From contig NZ_JALLIK010000107.1 of the NCBI RefSeq assembly GCF_023093595.1, positions 124,001-188,000 of the forward strand: 64,000 nucleotides of DNA, given 5' to 3'. Position numbers and translations under genes: made by a program. Below are positions 8,738 through 17,984 of this stretch, in pieces. Numbering within the stretch: the stretch's first letter is position 1; each line of letters starts with the position of its first letter. The stretch comes from Thauera aromatica_A (GTDB lineage: Bacteria > Pseudomonadota > Gammaproteobacteria > Burkholderiales > Rhodocyclaceae). Below the pieces are notes generated by a model. The model had not been told where the DNA came from, did not search any database, and saw only the letters and a program-made list of their open reading frames with translations.

Positions 8738-9678
8738 GAGCCCGCACCCGCCCGGCCGCCCGCGCCGAAACACGGCTCGACGGCATCATCGCTGCCGCCT
8801 TCGGCCGCCACTACGAAGTCGACACTCCGGCTGGCCGCCTGCAGTGCTATCCGCGCGGCAAGAAAAGCAGCTTCGCCTGCGGCGATGTCGTGGAAGTCCT
8901 TCCCGGTGGCGACGGCCAGGGCGCCATCGCCGCGCTCAAGCCGCGGCGCAACCTGCTGTGGCGCTCGGATGCCTTCCGCGAGAAGCTGATCGCAGCCAAT
9001 CTCAGCCATATCGTGATCGTGGTCGCCACCGAGCCGGGGTTTTCCGACCTCCTCGTGTCGCGCTGCATCGCCGCCGCCGAAAGCCAGGAAATCACCCCCC
9101 TGATCGTGCTCAACAAGGCCGACCTCGCCGACCGCCTGGCGGCCGCGCGCGCTCAGCTCGCCCCCTTTCGTGCACTCGGCTATGAAGTGCTCGAAGTCTC
9201 CGCCCTCGACGGCGCGGCGCGCCTGCGCGCGCGCCTGTCCGGCCTGCACGCGATCCTGGTCGGACAGTCCGGGATGGGCAAATCGACCCTCACCAACGCC
9301 CTCGTTCCCGAAGCCCAGGCCGCCACCCGGGAGATTTCCGCCGCCCTCGACTCGGGCAAGCACACCACCACCTTCGCCCGCCTCTACCCGCTGCCGTCCG
9401 CCGACGACGCGGCCCTGCCGGGCTGGCTGATCGACAGTCCCGGGCTGCAGGTGTTCGGCCTCGCCCACCTGGCGCACGACGAGCTCGCCGAAGCCTTCGT
9501 CGAACTGCGTCCCCATCTCGGGCATTGCCGCTTCCGCGACTGCCGGCACGAGGCCGAGCCCGGCTGCGCGCTGCTCGCCGCAGTCGCGAGCGGCGCCATC
9601 CATCCACGGCGCTGGGAACATTTCCGCACCATCCGCAGCGAAATCGACCAGGCACGCCGGCTCAACCCGGGCTGGTGA
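8734..9678 (+). CDS. rsgA: Ribosome small-subunit-dependent GTPase A
   Basis: Circularly permuted GTPase that checks late maturation of the 30S subunit. The order of GTPase motifs is G4 first (LNKAD), then G1 (GQSGMGKST, about 177-185), then G3 (DSPG), as expected for RsgA. An OB-fold precedes them, and the C-terminal zinc knuckle reads CRFRDCRHEAEPGC. The length is 314 aa. I chose the GTG at 8734, which overlaps the TGA of the upstream protease gene (GTGA) and gives a normal N-terminus; this is translational coupling. Confidence 0.93.
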   Translation: MRARTRPAARAETRLDGIIAAAFGRHYEVDTPAGRLQCYPRGKKSSFACGDVVEVLPGGDGQGAIAALKPRRNLLWRSDAFREKLIAANLSHIVIVVATEPGFSDLLVSRCIAAAESQEITPLIVLNKADLADRLAAARAQLAPFRALGYEVLEVSALDGAARLRARLSGLHAILVGQSGMGKSTLTNALVPEAQAATREISAALDSGKHTTTFARLYPLPSADDAALPGWLIDSPGLQVFGLAHLAHDELAEAFVELRPHLGHCRFRDCRHEAEPGCALLAAVASGAIHPRRWEHFRTIRSEIDQARRLNPGW

Positions 9679-9694
9679 GCGTGGGGATGTGATC

Positions 9695-10615
9695 TCAACC
9701 GGCGAGCAGGAAATCGCGCACGACACCGATCTGCGCCTCGTCCATCAGCATCGGCGCATGCCCCACCCCGGCGAATTCGACCGTCTGCGCGCACGGTCCG
9801 CGCGCGGCCATCGCCGCGAACGTCGCCGGCTCGAGCAGATCGGAGTCGGCTCCGCGCAAGGCCAGGGTCGGACAGCGCACGCGCTCGTACACCGGCCACA
9901 GGTCGATGTCGGCAAGGATCGGCGCGGCGCGGAAAGCTTCGCCCAGCGCCGGGTCGTAGACCATCGCAAAGCCGTCGCCGCCCGCGACCGGGCGGACCGC
10001 GTGTGTGGTCAAGTGGCGCCACTGCGCATCGGTGAGCGGGCCGAACGGAGCGCAGGCTTCGCGCAGGTAGGCCTCGGCCGCCTCGATGCTGGGAAAACGC
10101 GGTGCGGTGCCGACATACTGGGCGATCCGGCGCAGGGAAACGGCGGTGATCACCGGCCCGACGTCGTTGAGCACGAGGCGGCGGATCGGCGTGTGCGGCT
10201 GGCTGGCAAGGAGCATGCCGATGATCCCGCCCATCGACGTCCCCACCCAGTGCACACTCTCCACGTCCAGGCGTGCGATCAGCGTCACCATGTCCGCCAC
10301 ATAAACCGGAAAGCCGTAGTCGGCCTTCACTCCGAGCCAGTCGCTGCGCCCGCGCCCGACCACGTCGGGGCAGACCACGCGGTAGTCGCGCGCCAGGGCC
10401 CGGGCCAGATCATCGAAATCACGCCCGTTGCGGGTCAGGCCGTGGGCGCAGATCAGTACCCGCGGATTGTGCGGATCGCCCCATTCCGTGTACGCCATGC
10501 GGTGCAGGCCGTGCGGCCCGATGCACTGCACGAAGCGTTCGCGCAGGGCATGGACGGGGCGCGAACGTTCGGGGGGCGATGCCAGCAGGCGACGCAGGGC
10601 GGACAGGAAGCTCAT
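9695..10615 (-). CDS. Alpha/beta-fold hydrolase
   Basis: 306-aa serine hydrolase. The nucleophile elbow is GTSMGG, the oxyanion region is CAHGLTRNGRDF, the acid is expected in LRGADSDLL and the histidine is in GVGHAPMLM. That order and spacing are complete for an alpha/beta hydrolase. The substrate is unknown; similar enzymes are often annotated as esterases or C-C hydrolases. The gene is convergent with rsgA (16 bp apart) and lies 121 bp downstream of comEC on the same strand. Confidence 0.8.
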   Translation of the reverse strand: MSFLSALRRLLASPPERSRPVHALRERFVQCIGPHGLHRMAYTEWGDPHNPRVLICAHGLTRNGRDFDDLARALARDYRVVCPDVVGRGRSDWLGVKADYGFPVYVADMVTLIARLDVESVHWVGTSMGGIIGMLLASQPHTPIRRLVLNDVGPVITAVSLRRIAQYVGTAPRFPSIEAAEAYLREACAPFGPLTDAQWRHLTTHAVRPVAGGDGFAMVYDPALGEAFRAAPILADIDLWPVYERVRCPTLALRGADSDLLEPATFAAMAARGPCAQTVEFAGVGHAPMLMDEAQIGVVRDFLLAG

Positions 10616-10736
10616 GGTGTGCGGGTCGGCGCCTGGCGCCGGAGATGGAACAGGAGTCGAGTCTAGCCTGAATCTTTTACCCAGTTCCAATCGCGCGGCG
10701 GTGGGTCGCCGCCGGGGATCGCCGCCGGGAACGGGC

Positions 10737-13142
10737 TCAGCGGCCGTGCCAGTAACGTGGCCGCAGGCTGCGCCAGGCGCCGACGCTGACGTCCGCGCCG
10801 GCCGCCGCGGCAAAGCGGGCCTCGACCGCGCCCTGGCTATCGGTGCGCCAGTTGCGCGCCCCGGCCGCGGCCCAGCGCGCCCAGACCTGCGCATGGGGGT
10901 GGCCGAAGACGTTGCGGTGGCCGGCAGAATGGATCACCTCCATCGCCCGGCTCGCCTCGACGAAGGCCGGGGACGACGACGAGCGGCTGCCGTGGTGAGC
11001 GCTCACCACCACCTCGGCAGCGAACGCGGCCGCGCCATGGCGGACGAGGATGGCACGCTCGGCGACCGCCTCGATGTCGCCCGTCAGCAGCAGCGCGCCT
11101 CCCGCGGTCCCCACCCGCAGCACGCAGGAACGGTTGTTGTCGTGCTCCAGGCGCCCGCCTCCGTCGCTCGCGGACGCGGGATGAAGGACGTCGAAGCGTA
11201 CCCCGTCCCAAAACCAGCTCTGCCCCGCCGCGCAGCGCCGCATGGTCGTGCCCGGCCGCAGCGCCTGCGCCCAGGGGGGCGCGCCAGCGGGCTGCCCGGC
11301 GATCACCTCCCCGACCGCGACCCCGTCCAGCACGCTCGCTGCGCCGCCGACGTGGTCGATGTCCTCGTGCGACAGCAGCAGGGCATCGAGCCGGCGCACA
11401 CCGGCCGCACGCAGGTAGGGCAGGACCACCCGGCCGCCGGCATCGGCGTCGCCCCCGTAGGCCGGACCGGCGTCGAACAGCAGGTCGTGGGTGCGCGTCT
11501 GCACATGGACGGCCAGCCCCTGCCCCACATCGAGCACCACGGCGCGGAAGGTGCCCGCGGCAGGGCGCGGCGGCTGCCAGCTCAGCAAGGCCAGCAGCAG
11601 GGCCGGCGCGGCCAGGCGGCCGGGCGTGGCGCGCGGCAACAGCAGCAGCCCCACCGCCACCAGGCCAGCGCCCAGCAGCCAGGGCGGTGGCGGCGCCTGC
11701 TCCCACAGCGCGTGCTCGAGCGCCGCCAGGCGCTCGACTCCGGCCATCATCGCCACCGTGGCGGCGTGGGCGGGCACCAGCAACGTCGGCAGCAGCAGCG
11801 CGGCCAGCACCAGCGGGGTGATGACGAAGCTCACCAGCGGAACGGCGAACAGGTTGGCCAGCGGCGAGAGCAGCGGAAAGGACTGGAACAGAGCCAGCAG
11901 CAGCGGAATCAGCGCCACACCGAGCGCGAGCTGGATGCGCAGCGCCGCGCGCCAGCCGGCCACCGCCCGCAGCCGCCCGCCGGTGCACGCGAGGATCACC
12001 GCCACCGCCCCGAACGACAGCCAGAATCCGCCCGACAGCACGGCCCAGGGGTCGATCACGAGCACGATGAAGAGCGCGATCGCCAGCACCCGCGAAGGCG
12101 CGGCGGCCCGTCCCGACAGCATCGCCAGCACCACCACGGCGAGCATCAGCCAGGCCCGCAGCACCGGGATGCCCATTCCCGCGAGCAGGGCGTAGGCACT
12201 CGCCCCCGCCAGCGCCGCCAGCGCCTGCGCCTTCTGTGCCGGCAGGCGCAGCGCCAGGGCCGGGACGCGCCGCCACGCCGCGCCCAGCCCGCCGCCGCAG
12301 AGCAGGCCGACCAGGGCCACGTGCAGGCCCGAAATCGACACCAGGTGGCCGATGCCGGTACGGCGGAAAACCGCCCAGTCCTGCGCCCGGATGCCCTGCT
12401 GATCGCCGACGCCGAGCGCGACCAGGATTGCCGCATGGGGGGCATCGGCAAGCGTGTCCAGCATCCGCGCGCGCAGCTGCGCGCGCAGGCGGTGGACCCG
12501 CTGCATGAAACCCGCCGGCTCGCCCTCGAGCAGGCGGGCGTCGGCGCGCACGTACCCGGTGGCGCGAACGCCGCGCTCGAGCAGCCAGGCTTCGTAATCG
12601 AACCCGGACGGGTTGGCAAAACCGTGCGGGCGCTTGAGCCGGACCACGAACTGCCAGCGCTCCCCGGGCATCGGTGCCGGCAGCGCCGCCGCAGCGCGGC
12701 GAGCGGGATACCAGGACAGCAGCAGGCGCTGCGGCACCCCGGTTTCCCCCGCCCCGGCCTCGCCCGCCTCGACTTCGCCCGCCTCGACTTCGAACACGAA
12801 GCGCCAGCCCTCGCCCACGGCCTGGGGCAAGGATGCGATGCGCCCGCGCACGACCACATCCACGCCTTCCAGCGTCCCCGCCAGCGCATCGCCCAGCCGC
12901 GCCTCTGCCCGCAGCCCGGCCCAGCCGAAGCCGGTGACGAAGGCCAGGGCGGCGAGCAGCGCAGGGCGTAACCAGGTTCGCTGCGCAGCCCGCTTCACCC
13001 ACCGGCCGCACAGCAGCATGCCCGCTGCCAGCGCGCCGAGCCCCCCCGCCAGGACCATCAGGTAGAACTCGCGTCCGGCGAGGGAAGGCTGCATCTGCAG
13101 CACGCCAACACCGAGCAGGAAGGACACCGCGACAATTCTCAT
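10737..13142 (-). CDS. comEC: ComEC/Rec2 family DNA-uptake channel protein
   Basis: 801-aa inner-membrane protein expected to form the channel for single-stranded DNA uptake in natural transformation. The N-terminal third has hydrophobic segments and a soluble OB-like domain. The Competence domain contains the signature GIGHLVSISGLHVALV, followed by about ten membrane helices. The C-terminal metallo-beta-lactamase domain has LLLSHEDIDHVGG and a later VVSAHHGS. All three canonical domains are present and in order. The ATG at 13142 starts at MRIVAVSFLLG; another ATG nine codons upstream is possible. No pilus or comEA gene is nearby. Confidence 0.9.
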   Translation of the reverse strand: MRIVAVSFLLGVGVLQMQPSLAGREFYLMVLAGGLGALAAGMLLCGRWVKRAAQRTWLRPALLAALAFVTGFGWAGLRAEARLGDALAGTLEGVDVVVRGRIASLPQAVGEGWRFVFEVEAGEVEAGEAGAGETGVPQRLLLSWYPARRAAAALPAPMPGERWQFVVRLKRPHGFANPSGFDYEAWLLERGVRATGYVRADARLLEGEPAGFMQRVHRLRAQLRARMLDTLADAPHAAILVALGVGDQQGIRAQDWAVFRRTGIGHLVSISGLHVALVGLLCGGGLGAAWRRVPALALRLPAQKAQALAALAGASAYALLAGMGIPVLRAWLMLAVVVLAMLSGRAAAPSRVLAIALFIVLVIDPWAVLSGGFWLSFGAVAVILACTGGRLRAVAGWRAALRIQLALGVALIPLLLALFQSFPLLSPLANLFAVPLVSFVITPLVLAALLLPTLLVPAHAATVAMMAGVERLAALEHALWEQAPPPPWLLGAGLVAVGLLLLPRATPGRLAAPALLLALLSWQPPRPAAGTFRAVVLDVGQGLAVHVQTRTHDLLFDAGPAYGGDADAGGRVVLPYLRAAGVRRLDALLLSHEDIDHVGGAASVLDGVAVGEVIAGQPAGAPPWAQALRPGTTMRRCAAGQSWFWDGVRFDVLHPASASDGGGRLEHDNNRSCVLRVGTAGGALLLTGDIEAVAERAILVRHGAAAFAAEVVVSAHHGSRSSSSPAFVEASRAMEVIHSAGHRNVFGHPHAQVWARWAAAGARNWRTDSQGAVEARFAAAAGADVSVGAWRSLRPRYWHGR

Positions 13143-13345
13143 GGCATACGATGATGCCAATAGAATCAACTCTGCGCCACTCCGGAAAGGCCCGCGGACC
13201 CAGCGCGCAGTGCACCGCCATGGCCACCACGCTCGTCGTCAACACACGGGAGAAGGTTCTCGCCGAATCACCGCTGCCGGCATTCCGGAACGGGCAAAAG
13301 CGGCGCGCTTCCTGCGCGACGGAGGAAGCCGCGACCGGGCAGCCC

Positions 13346-14053
13346 TTACTCCAGTCGCCCGTCGCACAGCCGCAGGCTGCGCTGGGCGCGGGCGGCGAGG
13401 GTCTCGTCGTGGGTGACGATGATGAAGCTGGTCGCCAGGCGCGCGTTCAGCGATAGCATCAGGTCGAACACCACCCCGGCGGTGCGGCGGTCGAGGTTGC
13501 CGGTGGGCTCGTCGGCGAGCACGCAGGCGGGCTGGGTCACCAGCGCGCGGGCGATCGCCGCACGCTGGCGCTCGCCGCCGGAGAGTTCGCCGGGGGTGTG
13601 GTCGAGGCGGTGGCCCAGCCCCACTTCCTGCAGCATCGCGGCGGCGCGTGCATCGGCCGCGGCCTTGTCCATGCGCCGGATGTACAGCGGCATGGCGACG
13701 TTCTCGAGCGCGGTGAACTCGGGCAGCAGGTGGTGGAACTGGTACACGAAGCCGAGCGCGGCGTTGCGCAGCCGGCCGCGCGCGGCCTCCGACAAGGCCG
13801 AGAAATCCTGCCCCATCAGCCGCACCGCGCCGGCGCTGGGCACGTCCAGCCCGCCGAGCAGGTGCAGCAGCGTGCTCTTGCCCGAACCGGAAGCGCCGAC
13901 GATGGCGAGGTGCTCGCCGCGGCCGACGCGCAGACTGACGCCGTCGAGCACCTTCACCGCCTCCGCCCCCTCGCGGAAATGCTTGGCCAGGCCGTCGCAG
14001 GCCAGCACCGGCGCCGATCCGGCGCCATCGTGCACGATCGCGGTCTCATTCAT
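13346..14053 (-). CDS. lolD: Lipoprotein-releasing ABC transporter ATP-binding protein
   Basis: 235-aa ATPase that powers extraction of outer-membrane lipoproteins from the inner membrane. Walker A is GASGSGKSTLL, the signature is LSGGERQR and Walker B is CVLADEPTGNLD, with the downstream H-loop in VTHDETLA. YQFHHLLPEFTALENVAMP is typical of LolD. The start at 14053 overlaps the end of lolC by 8 bp, so the two genes are translationally coupled. Confidence 0.95.
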   Translation of the reverse strand: MNETAIVHDGAGSAPVLACDGLAKHFREGAEAVKVLDGVSLRVGRGEHLAIVGASGSGKSTLLHLLGGLDVPSAGAVRLMGQDFSALSEAARGRLRNAALGFVYQFHHLLPEFTALENVAMPLYIRRMDKAAADARAAAMLQEVGLGHRLDHTPGELSGGERQRAAIARALVTQPACVLADEPTGNLDRRTAGVVFDLMLSLNARLATSFIIVTHDETLAARAQRSLRLCDGRLE

Positions 14054-15302
14054 AGCGCAGCGCCTCCGCCGGATTGACCCGCGACGCCCGCCAGCTCGGG
14101 TACAGCGCGGCAAGCAGGGTGAGGACGAAGGACACCGAGACGATCGAGACGACATCGGCCGCCAGCACCTGCGAGGGCAGCTCGTTGATGTAGTAGATCT
14201 CCTTGTTCCACAGCGTGGCGCCGGTGAGCGCCTCCAGCGCCGGAATCACCACGTCGAGGTTGTGCGCGATCGCCAGCCCGCCGGCCACCCCCGCGGCCAG
14301 CCCGACGAAGCCGATGATCGTGCCCTGCAGCACGAAGATCGCCATGATCGACGCCGGGCTCGCCCCCAGAGTGCGCAGGATGGCGATGTCGGCGTATTTT
14401 TCCTGCACCGCCATCACCAGCGTGGACACGATGTTGAACGCGGCCACGGCGACGATCAGGAACAGGATCAGGGTCATCATCGTCTTTTCCAGCGCCACCG
14501 CGCGGAAGAAGTTGGCATGGCTGCGGGTCCAGTCGGCCACCGTCAGCCCGGCCGTACTGATCGTCAGCGCCAGCTCGCGCGCCACCCGTGGCGCGGCGAA
14601 GAGGTCGTCGAGCTTGAGCCGCACGCCGCTCACCGCATCGCCCAGCCGGTACAGCGCCTGGGCGTCGGCCAGATGCACCAGCGCGAGCGCGGAATCGTAT
14701 TCGTACATGCCGGCCTCGAAAATGCCGACGACCTCGAACTGCTTCACCCGCGGCAGCACCGCGGCCGGCGTCACCAGCCCCTGGGGGGCGATCAGGGTGA
14801 GCTTGTCGCCCATCCGCACACGCAGCGCGTGGGCCAGGTCGCGGCCGAGGACGATGCCGAAGCGTCCCGGCTGCAACGCCTCGAACGCGCCGGCCTGCAT
14901 GTGGCGGCCAAACTCGGCGACCTTGTCCTCTTCGGACGGAATCACTCCGCGCACAATCGTCCCCCGCACCGCCTCGTCGAAGGACAGCATGCCCTGCTCC
15001 TGCACGTAGGGCGCCGCCGCCTTCACTTCGGGATGGCGCTGCGCCTCCTCGGCGACCTGCTGCCAGGCCTCGAGGCCGCCGTCCACGCTGTGCACCTGGA
15101 TGTGCGAGGCGACGCCGAGGATGCGGGTGCGCAGCTCCTCCTGGAAACCGTTCATCACCGAGAGCACGACGATCAGCGCGGCAACGCCGAGTGCAATGCC
15201 GAGCATGGAAACCAGCGAAATGAAGGAAATGAAGCGGTTGCGGCCCTGGGCCCGCTTGCGCGAACGCGTGTAGCGCAGGCCCACGAGGAATTCGTAGCGC
15301 AT
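14046..15302 (-). CDS. lolC: Lipoprotein-releasing system membrane protein LolC/LolE (LolF-like)
   Basis: 418-aa inner-membrane subunit of the lipoprotein-release ABC transporter. The N-terminal segment RYEFLVGLRYTRSRKR precedes a first helix near residues 25-50, then comes a large periplasmic domain, and then three C-terminal helices of the FtsX type ending at PAEALRYE. The start at 15302 gives this canonical N-terminus. Only one LolC/E-type gene is present and it is followed directly by lolD. A homodimer, as in organisms using a single LolF-like subunit, is therefore possible unless another copy lies elsewhere. Confidence 0.9.
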   Translation of the reverse strand: MRYEFLVGLRYTRSRKRAQGRNRFISFISLVSMLGIALGVAALIVVLSVMNGFQEELRTRILGVASHIQVHSVDGGLEAWQQVAEEAQRHPEVKAAAPYVQEQGMLSFDEAVRGTIVRGVIPSEEDKVAEFGRHMQAGAFEALQPGRFGIVLGRDLAHALRVRMGDKLTLIAPQGLVTPAAVLPRVKQFEVVGIFEAGMYEYDSALALVHLADAQALYRLGDAVSGVRLKLDDLFAAPRVARELALTISTAGLTVADWTRSHANFFRAVALEKTMMTLILFLIVAVAAFNIVSTLVMAVQEKYADIAILRTLGASPASIMAIFVLQGTIIGFVGLAAGVAGGLAIAHNLDVVIPALEALTGATLWNKEIYYINELPSQVLAADVVSIVSVSFVLTLLAALYPSWRASRVNPAEALRYE

Positions 15303-15519
15303 GGATGGTCGAGGGGTCCGGATGGGAAAGACAGCAACCCGGCATTGTGCCCGCGGATGGAGCACAAGGGGAGACTAAAGCGCGCCGGAATGTAAGCCCG
15401 GCACGGCCTGCGGCAAGGCCACCGCATCCGTCCGCCGGGCCATCGGCCGCGGCGGGCGCATGGGTGGTGCGCTTGTGCGCTCCCGGTCCAGCGGGAAGCC
15501 GGAACGGCCCCGGCCGGGC

Positions 15520-15687
15520 TCAGCGTCCCGAGCAGTGCCCGCCCGAGGCCATCTGTCCGCTGCCGAGCGCGATCGGCGGCGGCTCGACCCGCACACCGCT
15601 GGAATTGAGCGTATCGACCGCGACCAGTGCCAGCACCAGCCCCCAGAAGAGCGCGCTCGCGAGGCGAAAGAGTTTTTGTCCGTCCAT
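15520..15687 (-). CDS. Small single-helix membrane protein of the sulfur-uptake operon
   Basis: 55-aa protein that I do not recognise as a named family. One hydrophobic helix spans about residues 8-26 (ASALFWGLVLALVAVD), with basic residues before it. The C-terminal tail is predicted periplasmic, rich in Gly, Pro and Ser, and ends in GGHCSGR, so a Cys-His pair lies near the terminus. The ATG at 15687 follows AGGAGCGGAC, a strong ribosome binding site. It is the last gene of the operon with the YeeE/YedE transporter, 13 bp after its stop. A role in accepting or relaying sulfur or assisting the transporter is possible but is inference from position and the cysteine. Confidence 0.6.
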   Translation of the reverse strand: MDGQKLFRLASALFWGLVLALVAVDTLNSSGVRVEPPPIALGSGQMASGGHCSGR

Positions 15688-15700
15688 GTCGTCCGCTCCT

Positions 15701-16846
15701 TCAGCCCGCCACCCGGCGGCGGATCCGCACACCGACGATCGAGCCGGCGAAAGCGAGTGCGAACCACACCCAGCCGTGCACGCTGGCCGAGGCGACGCCG
15801 CCGAAGAACGCGCCGACGTTGCAGCCGAAGGCCATCCGCGAGCTGTAGCCCATCACCAGCCCGGCGATGCTGGCGGCGATCAGGCGCCGTGCCGAAGGTG
15901 TGGCGAATGCGGCCGCACCGTTCCAGCGCGCCGCCACCAGGGCACCGTAGATCAGCCCGAGGTTGGTCACCGAAGTGACGTCGGCCAGCACCGGCTCGGT
16001 GAGCCGCGCCGCATGCGGCGCGCTCCCCCAGAACGGATCGCCCACCGGGCTCCAGCCCAGCGCCGCTGCGACTTTCGCCCCCCACACGCCGATGCCGTAG
16101 ACGATCCCCCACGGCTGGCCGGCAACGACCAGGTGCGCGGTGTACAGCACGGCCAGCACGAGCGCGCCGATCCACCAGCGCCGCGCCCAGCCGCCGTAGC
16201 CCGACGCGACATCGAGCGCGCTGCGCAGCGCGGCCGGCTCACCGCTCAGCCGCGCCCGGCTGTTCTGGCGCGCACCGCGCGCTGCCAGCCAGGCCACCAG
16301 GGCGCAAGCGGCGACGGTGAGGAGCAGGGCGAGCGGCCAGCCGAGGACGAGCAGATCGACCGCGGGCAGGCCGCCGAGGGCGATCCAGGCGGGCTGGTGC
16401 GAGGCGCCGACGAAGCTGCCGATGGCGAAGGTGGGAAGCACCGCCACCGACAGCGGCGCACCGGCGCCGGCCTTGTACAAGGTGCCCGAGCCGCAGCCGT
16501 CGGCGAGCTGCATCGCGGCGCCGAACAGGAAGGCACCCAGCACCAGGCTGATCGTCAGCGGCGCCACCGCCCCCACCAGCTCACCCGGATTGGCCGCCAG
16601 CAGCGGCAGGGTCAGCGCCGCCGCCAGCGCGAGCAGCAGCATCTGCGCCCACAGGCCTTGCGGGTCGCGGCGTTCGATGTAGTCGCGCCAGCCGGTGGTG
16701 AAACCGAAGCGCGCGCCCTGCAGCGCCGCACCGAAGCCGATACCGAGCAGCGCCAGCAGGCCCTGGCGCAGACCGGCGGCAAGCGTCACCGCGAGCACGC
16801 CGGCGAGCCCGCCGAGGACGAACAACAACCGGATCAGCAGTCGCAT
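15701..16846 (-). CDS. YeeE/YedE (TsuA-type) sulfur-compound transporter
   Basis: 381-aa integral membrane protein with about nine to ten helices. Two cysteine motifs, DGCGSGTLYKAG in the first half and FGCNVGAFFGG near the end, match the conserved cysteines by which TsuA-type proteins pass thiosulfate across the inner membrane. Thiosulfate as substrate is inferred from the family and from the neighbouring sulfurtransferase. The ATG at 16846 is preceded by GGAG. The gene lies 20 bp after the sulfurtransferase gene and 13 bp before the small membrane protein, so all three form one operon. Confidence 0.85.
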   Translation of the reverse strand: MRLLIRLLFVLGGLAGVLAVTLAAGLRQGLLALLGIGFGAALQGARFGFTTGWRDYIERRDPQGLWAQMLLLALAAALTLPLLAANPGELVGAVAPLTISLVLGAFLFGAAMQLADGCGSGTLYKAGAGAPLSVAVLPTFAIGSFVGASHQPAWIALGGLPAVDLLVLGWPLALLLTVAACALVAWLAARGARQNSRARLSGEPAALRSALDVASGYGGWARRWWIGALVLAVLYTAHLVVAGQPWGIVYGIGVWGAKVAAALGWSPVGDPFWGSAPHAARLTEPVLADVTSVTNLGLIYGALVAARWNGAAAFATPSARRLIAASIAGLVMGYSSRMAFGCNVGAFFGGVASASVHGWVWFALAFAGSIVGVRIRRRVAG

Positions 16847-16865
16847 TGCCGAAACTCCGCCGCGG

Positions 16866-17852
16866 TCACTTGTCCAGCGCGCGCTTGACATCCTGGATCA
16901 GGGCGGTCACGCGCGAGGGCTCATTTTCCATCGGCAGCGGGCTCTTGCTCCAGCCCACGATCGACTCGGGGTAGAGCTTGACCTGCTTGTTGCCGGCGAT
17001 CTCGGACATCACGAACCAGTTGGTCGCCGCCCAGTGGCCGGTATTGCAGAACGACACCGCCGGGGCATCGGCCGCACCGGCCTGGGCCACCAGCGCCTTC
17101 AGTTCGCCCGCGGGCTTGAGCGTGGTGCCACCCTCGGGGAAGAACCGGGCGTTGTCGAGCGAACGCGCACCGGGCAGGGTGCCGTAGCGCGCCGCGGCAT
17201 CGACACGCACCTCGCCGGAGTAGAACTTCGCCGGGCGCGCATCGATCAGCGCCGGCGCCTGGCCGGCCTCGAGGGCGGCGGCGAGCTCCTCGCCGCTGAC
17301 GATCTGGTCCTGATCGTAGCGGTAGCTGAAGCGGCTGCGCGCCACCGCCGGCGCCGCGCTGTCGAGCGCGCCGCCGGCCGCCTGCCAGGCCTTGGTGCCG
17401 CCGTCGAGGATCGACAACCGGGTCAGGCCACCGACTTTCAGTGTCCAGTAGACTCGCGCCGCGGCGCCGAAGTCGGTGTGACTGGCGCCGCCATGGACCA
17501 CCACCACCTGGGTGTCGGCATCGACCCCGGCAGCCTGCAGCAGTTCGGTGAGCGCGGCTTCGGCCGGCAACTGCCCGGGGTTGTCCTGCGGGCCGCGGTA
17601 CTTGCCGTAGGGGGTGTTGATCGCGCCCGGGATATGGCCGGCGGCGTAGTCCTTGTCGGCGCGGATGTCGAGGATGCGCAGGTCGGTGCGGCCGAGCTGG
17701 GCTTTCAGCGCCTGCACATCGATCAGCGGCGGCAGGGTCGCGGCCACCGCCGCGGCTGCGCCGGCCGGCGCCTGGATGTGGGTGGTGGCCAGCGCCGGGA
17801 AAGCAGAGAAGGCGGCGGCGAAGGCGAGGGGGAGAATGACTTTTTTCAGCAT
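16866..17852 (-). CDS. Periplasmic tandem-rhodanese sulfurtransferase
   Basis: 328-aa exported protein with a signal peptide (LKKVILPLAFAAAFSAFPALA, cleavage after about residue 21). It has two rhodanese domains. The N-terminal domain has VVVVHGGASHTD where an active rhodanese has its cysteine loop, so it looks catalytically dead. The C-terminal domain keeps the cysteine in VSFCNTGHWAATN. It would process thiosulfate or persulfide in the periplasm and feed the YeeE/YedE transporter encoded next. The ATG at 17852 follows AGAGGAAA. The long AT-rich leader upstream carries a consensus -10 box. Confidence 0.85.
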   Translation of the reverse strand: MLKKVILPLAFAAAFSAFPALATTHIQAPAGAAAAVAATLPPLIDVQALKAQLGRTDLRILDIRADKDYAAGHIPGAINTPYGKYRGPQDNPGQLPAEAALTELLQAAGVDADTQVVVVHGGASHTDFGAAARVYWTLKVGGLTRLSILDGGTKAWQAAGGALDSAAPAVARSRFSYRYDQDQIVSGEELAAALEAGQAPALIDARPAKFYSGEVRVDAAARYGTLPGARSLDNARFFPEGGTTLKPAGELKALVAQAGAADAPAVSFCNTGHWAATNWFVMSEIAGNKQVKLYPESIVGWSKSPLPMENEPSRVTALIQDVKRALDK

Positions 17853-17978
17853 GACTGCAATTTCCTCTGACGGTCGGGGGGCGGAAGCGAGGGCATCGTC
17901 TGCACACCGGCTTCCCGATTGTTGTCGGCAGAGCATAGACCGATTCTTTATCACCTAAAATACATCAAAAGTAACTTC

Positions 17979-17984
17979 ATTATA
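17979..17984 (-). promoter_or_regulatory. Candidate -10 box of the sulfur operon in an AT-rich island
   Basis: On the minus strand this reads TATAAT. It lies inside a roughly 65-bp AT-rich stretch (17940-18005) upstream of the sulfurtransferase gene. The hexamer 17 bp further upstream is a poor -35 box, which suggests an activator-dependent promoter. A 5' leader of about 120 nt would result. Confidence 0.45.

Noticed and set aside
10428..12971. 847-codon plus-strand frame opposite comEC
   Set aside because: It has an Arg/Gln/His-rich shadow composition; comEC has all expected domains on the other strand.
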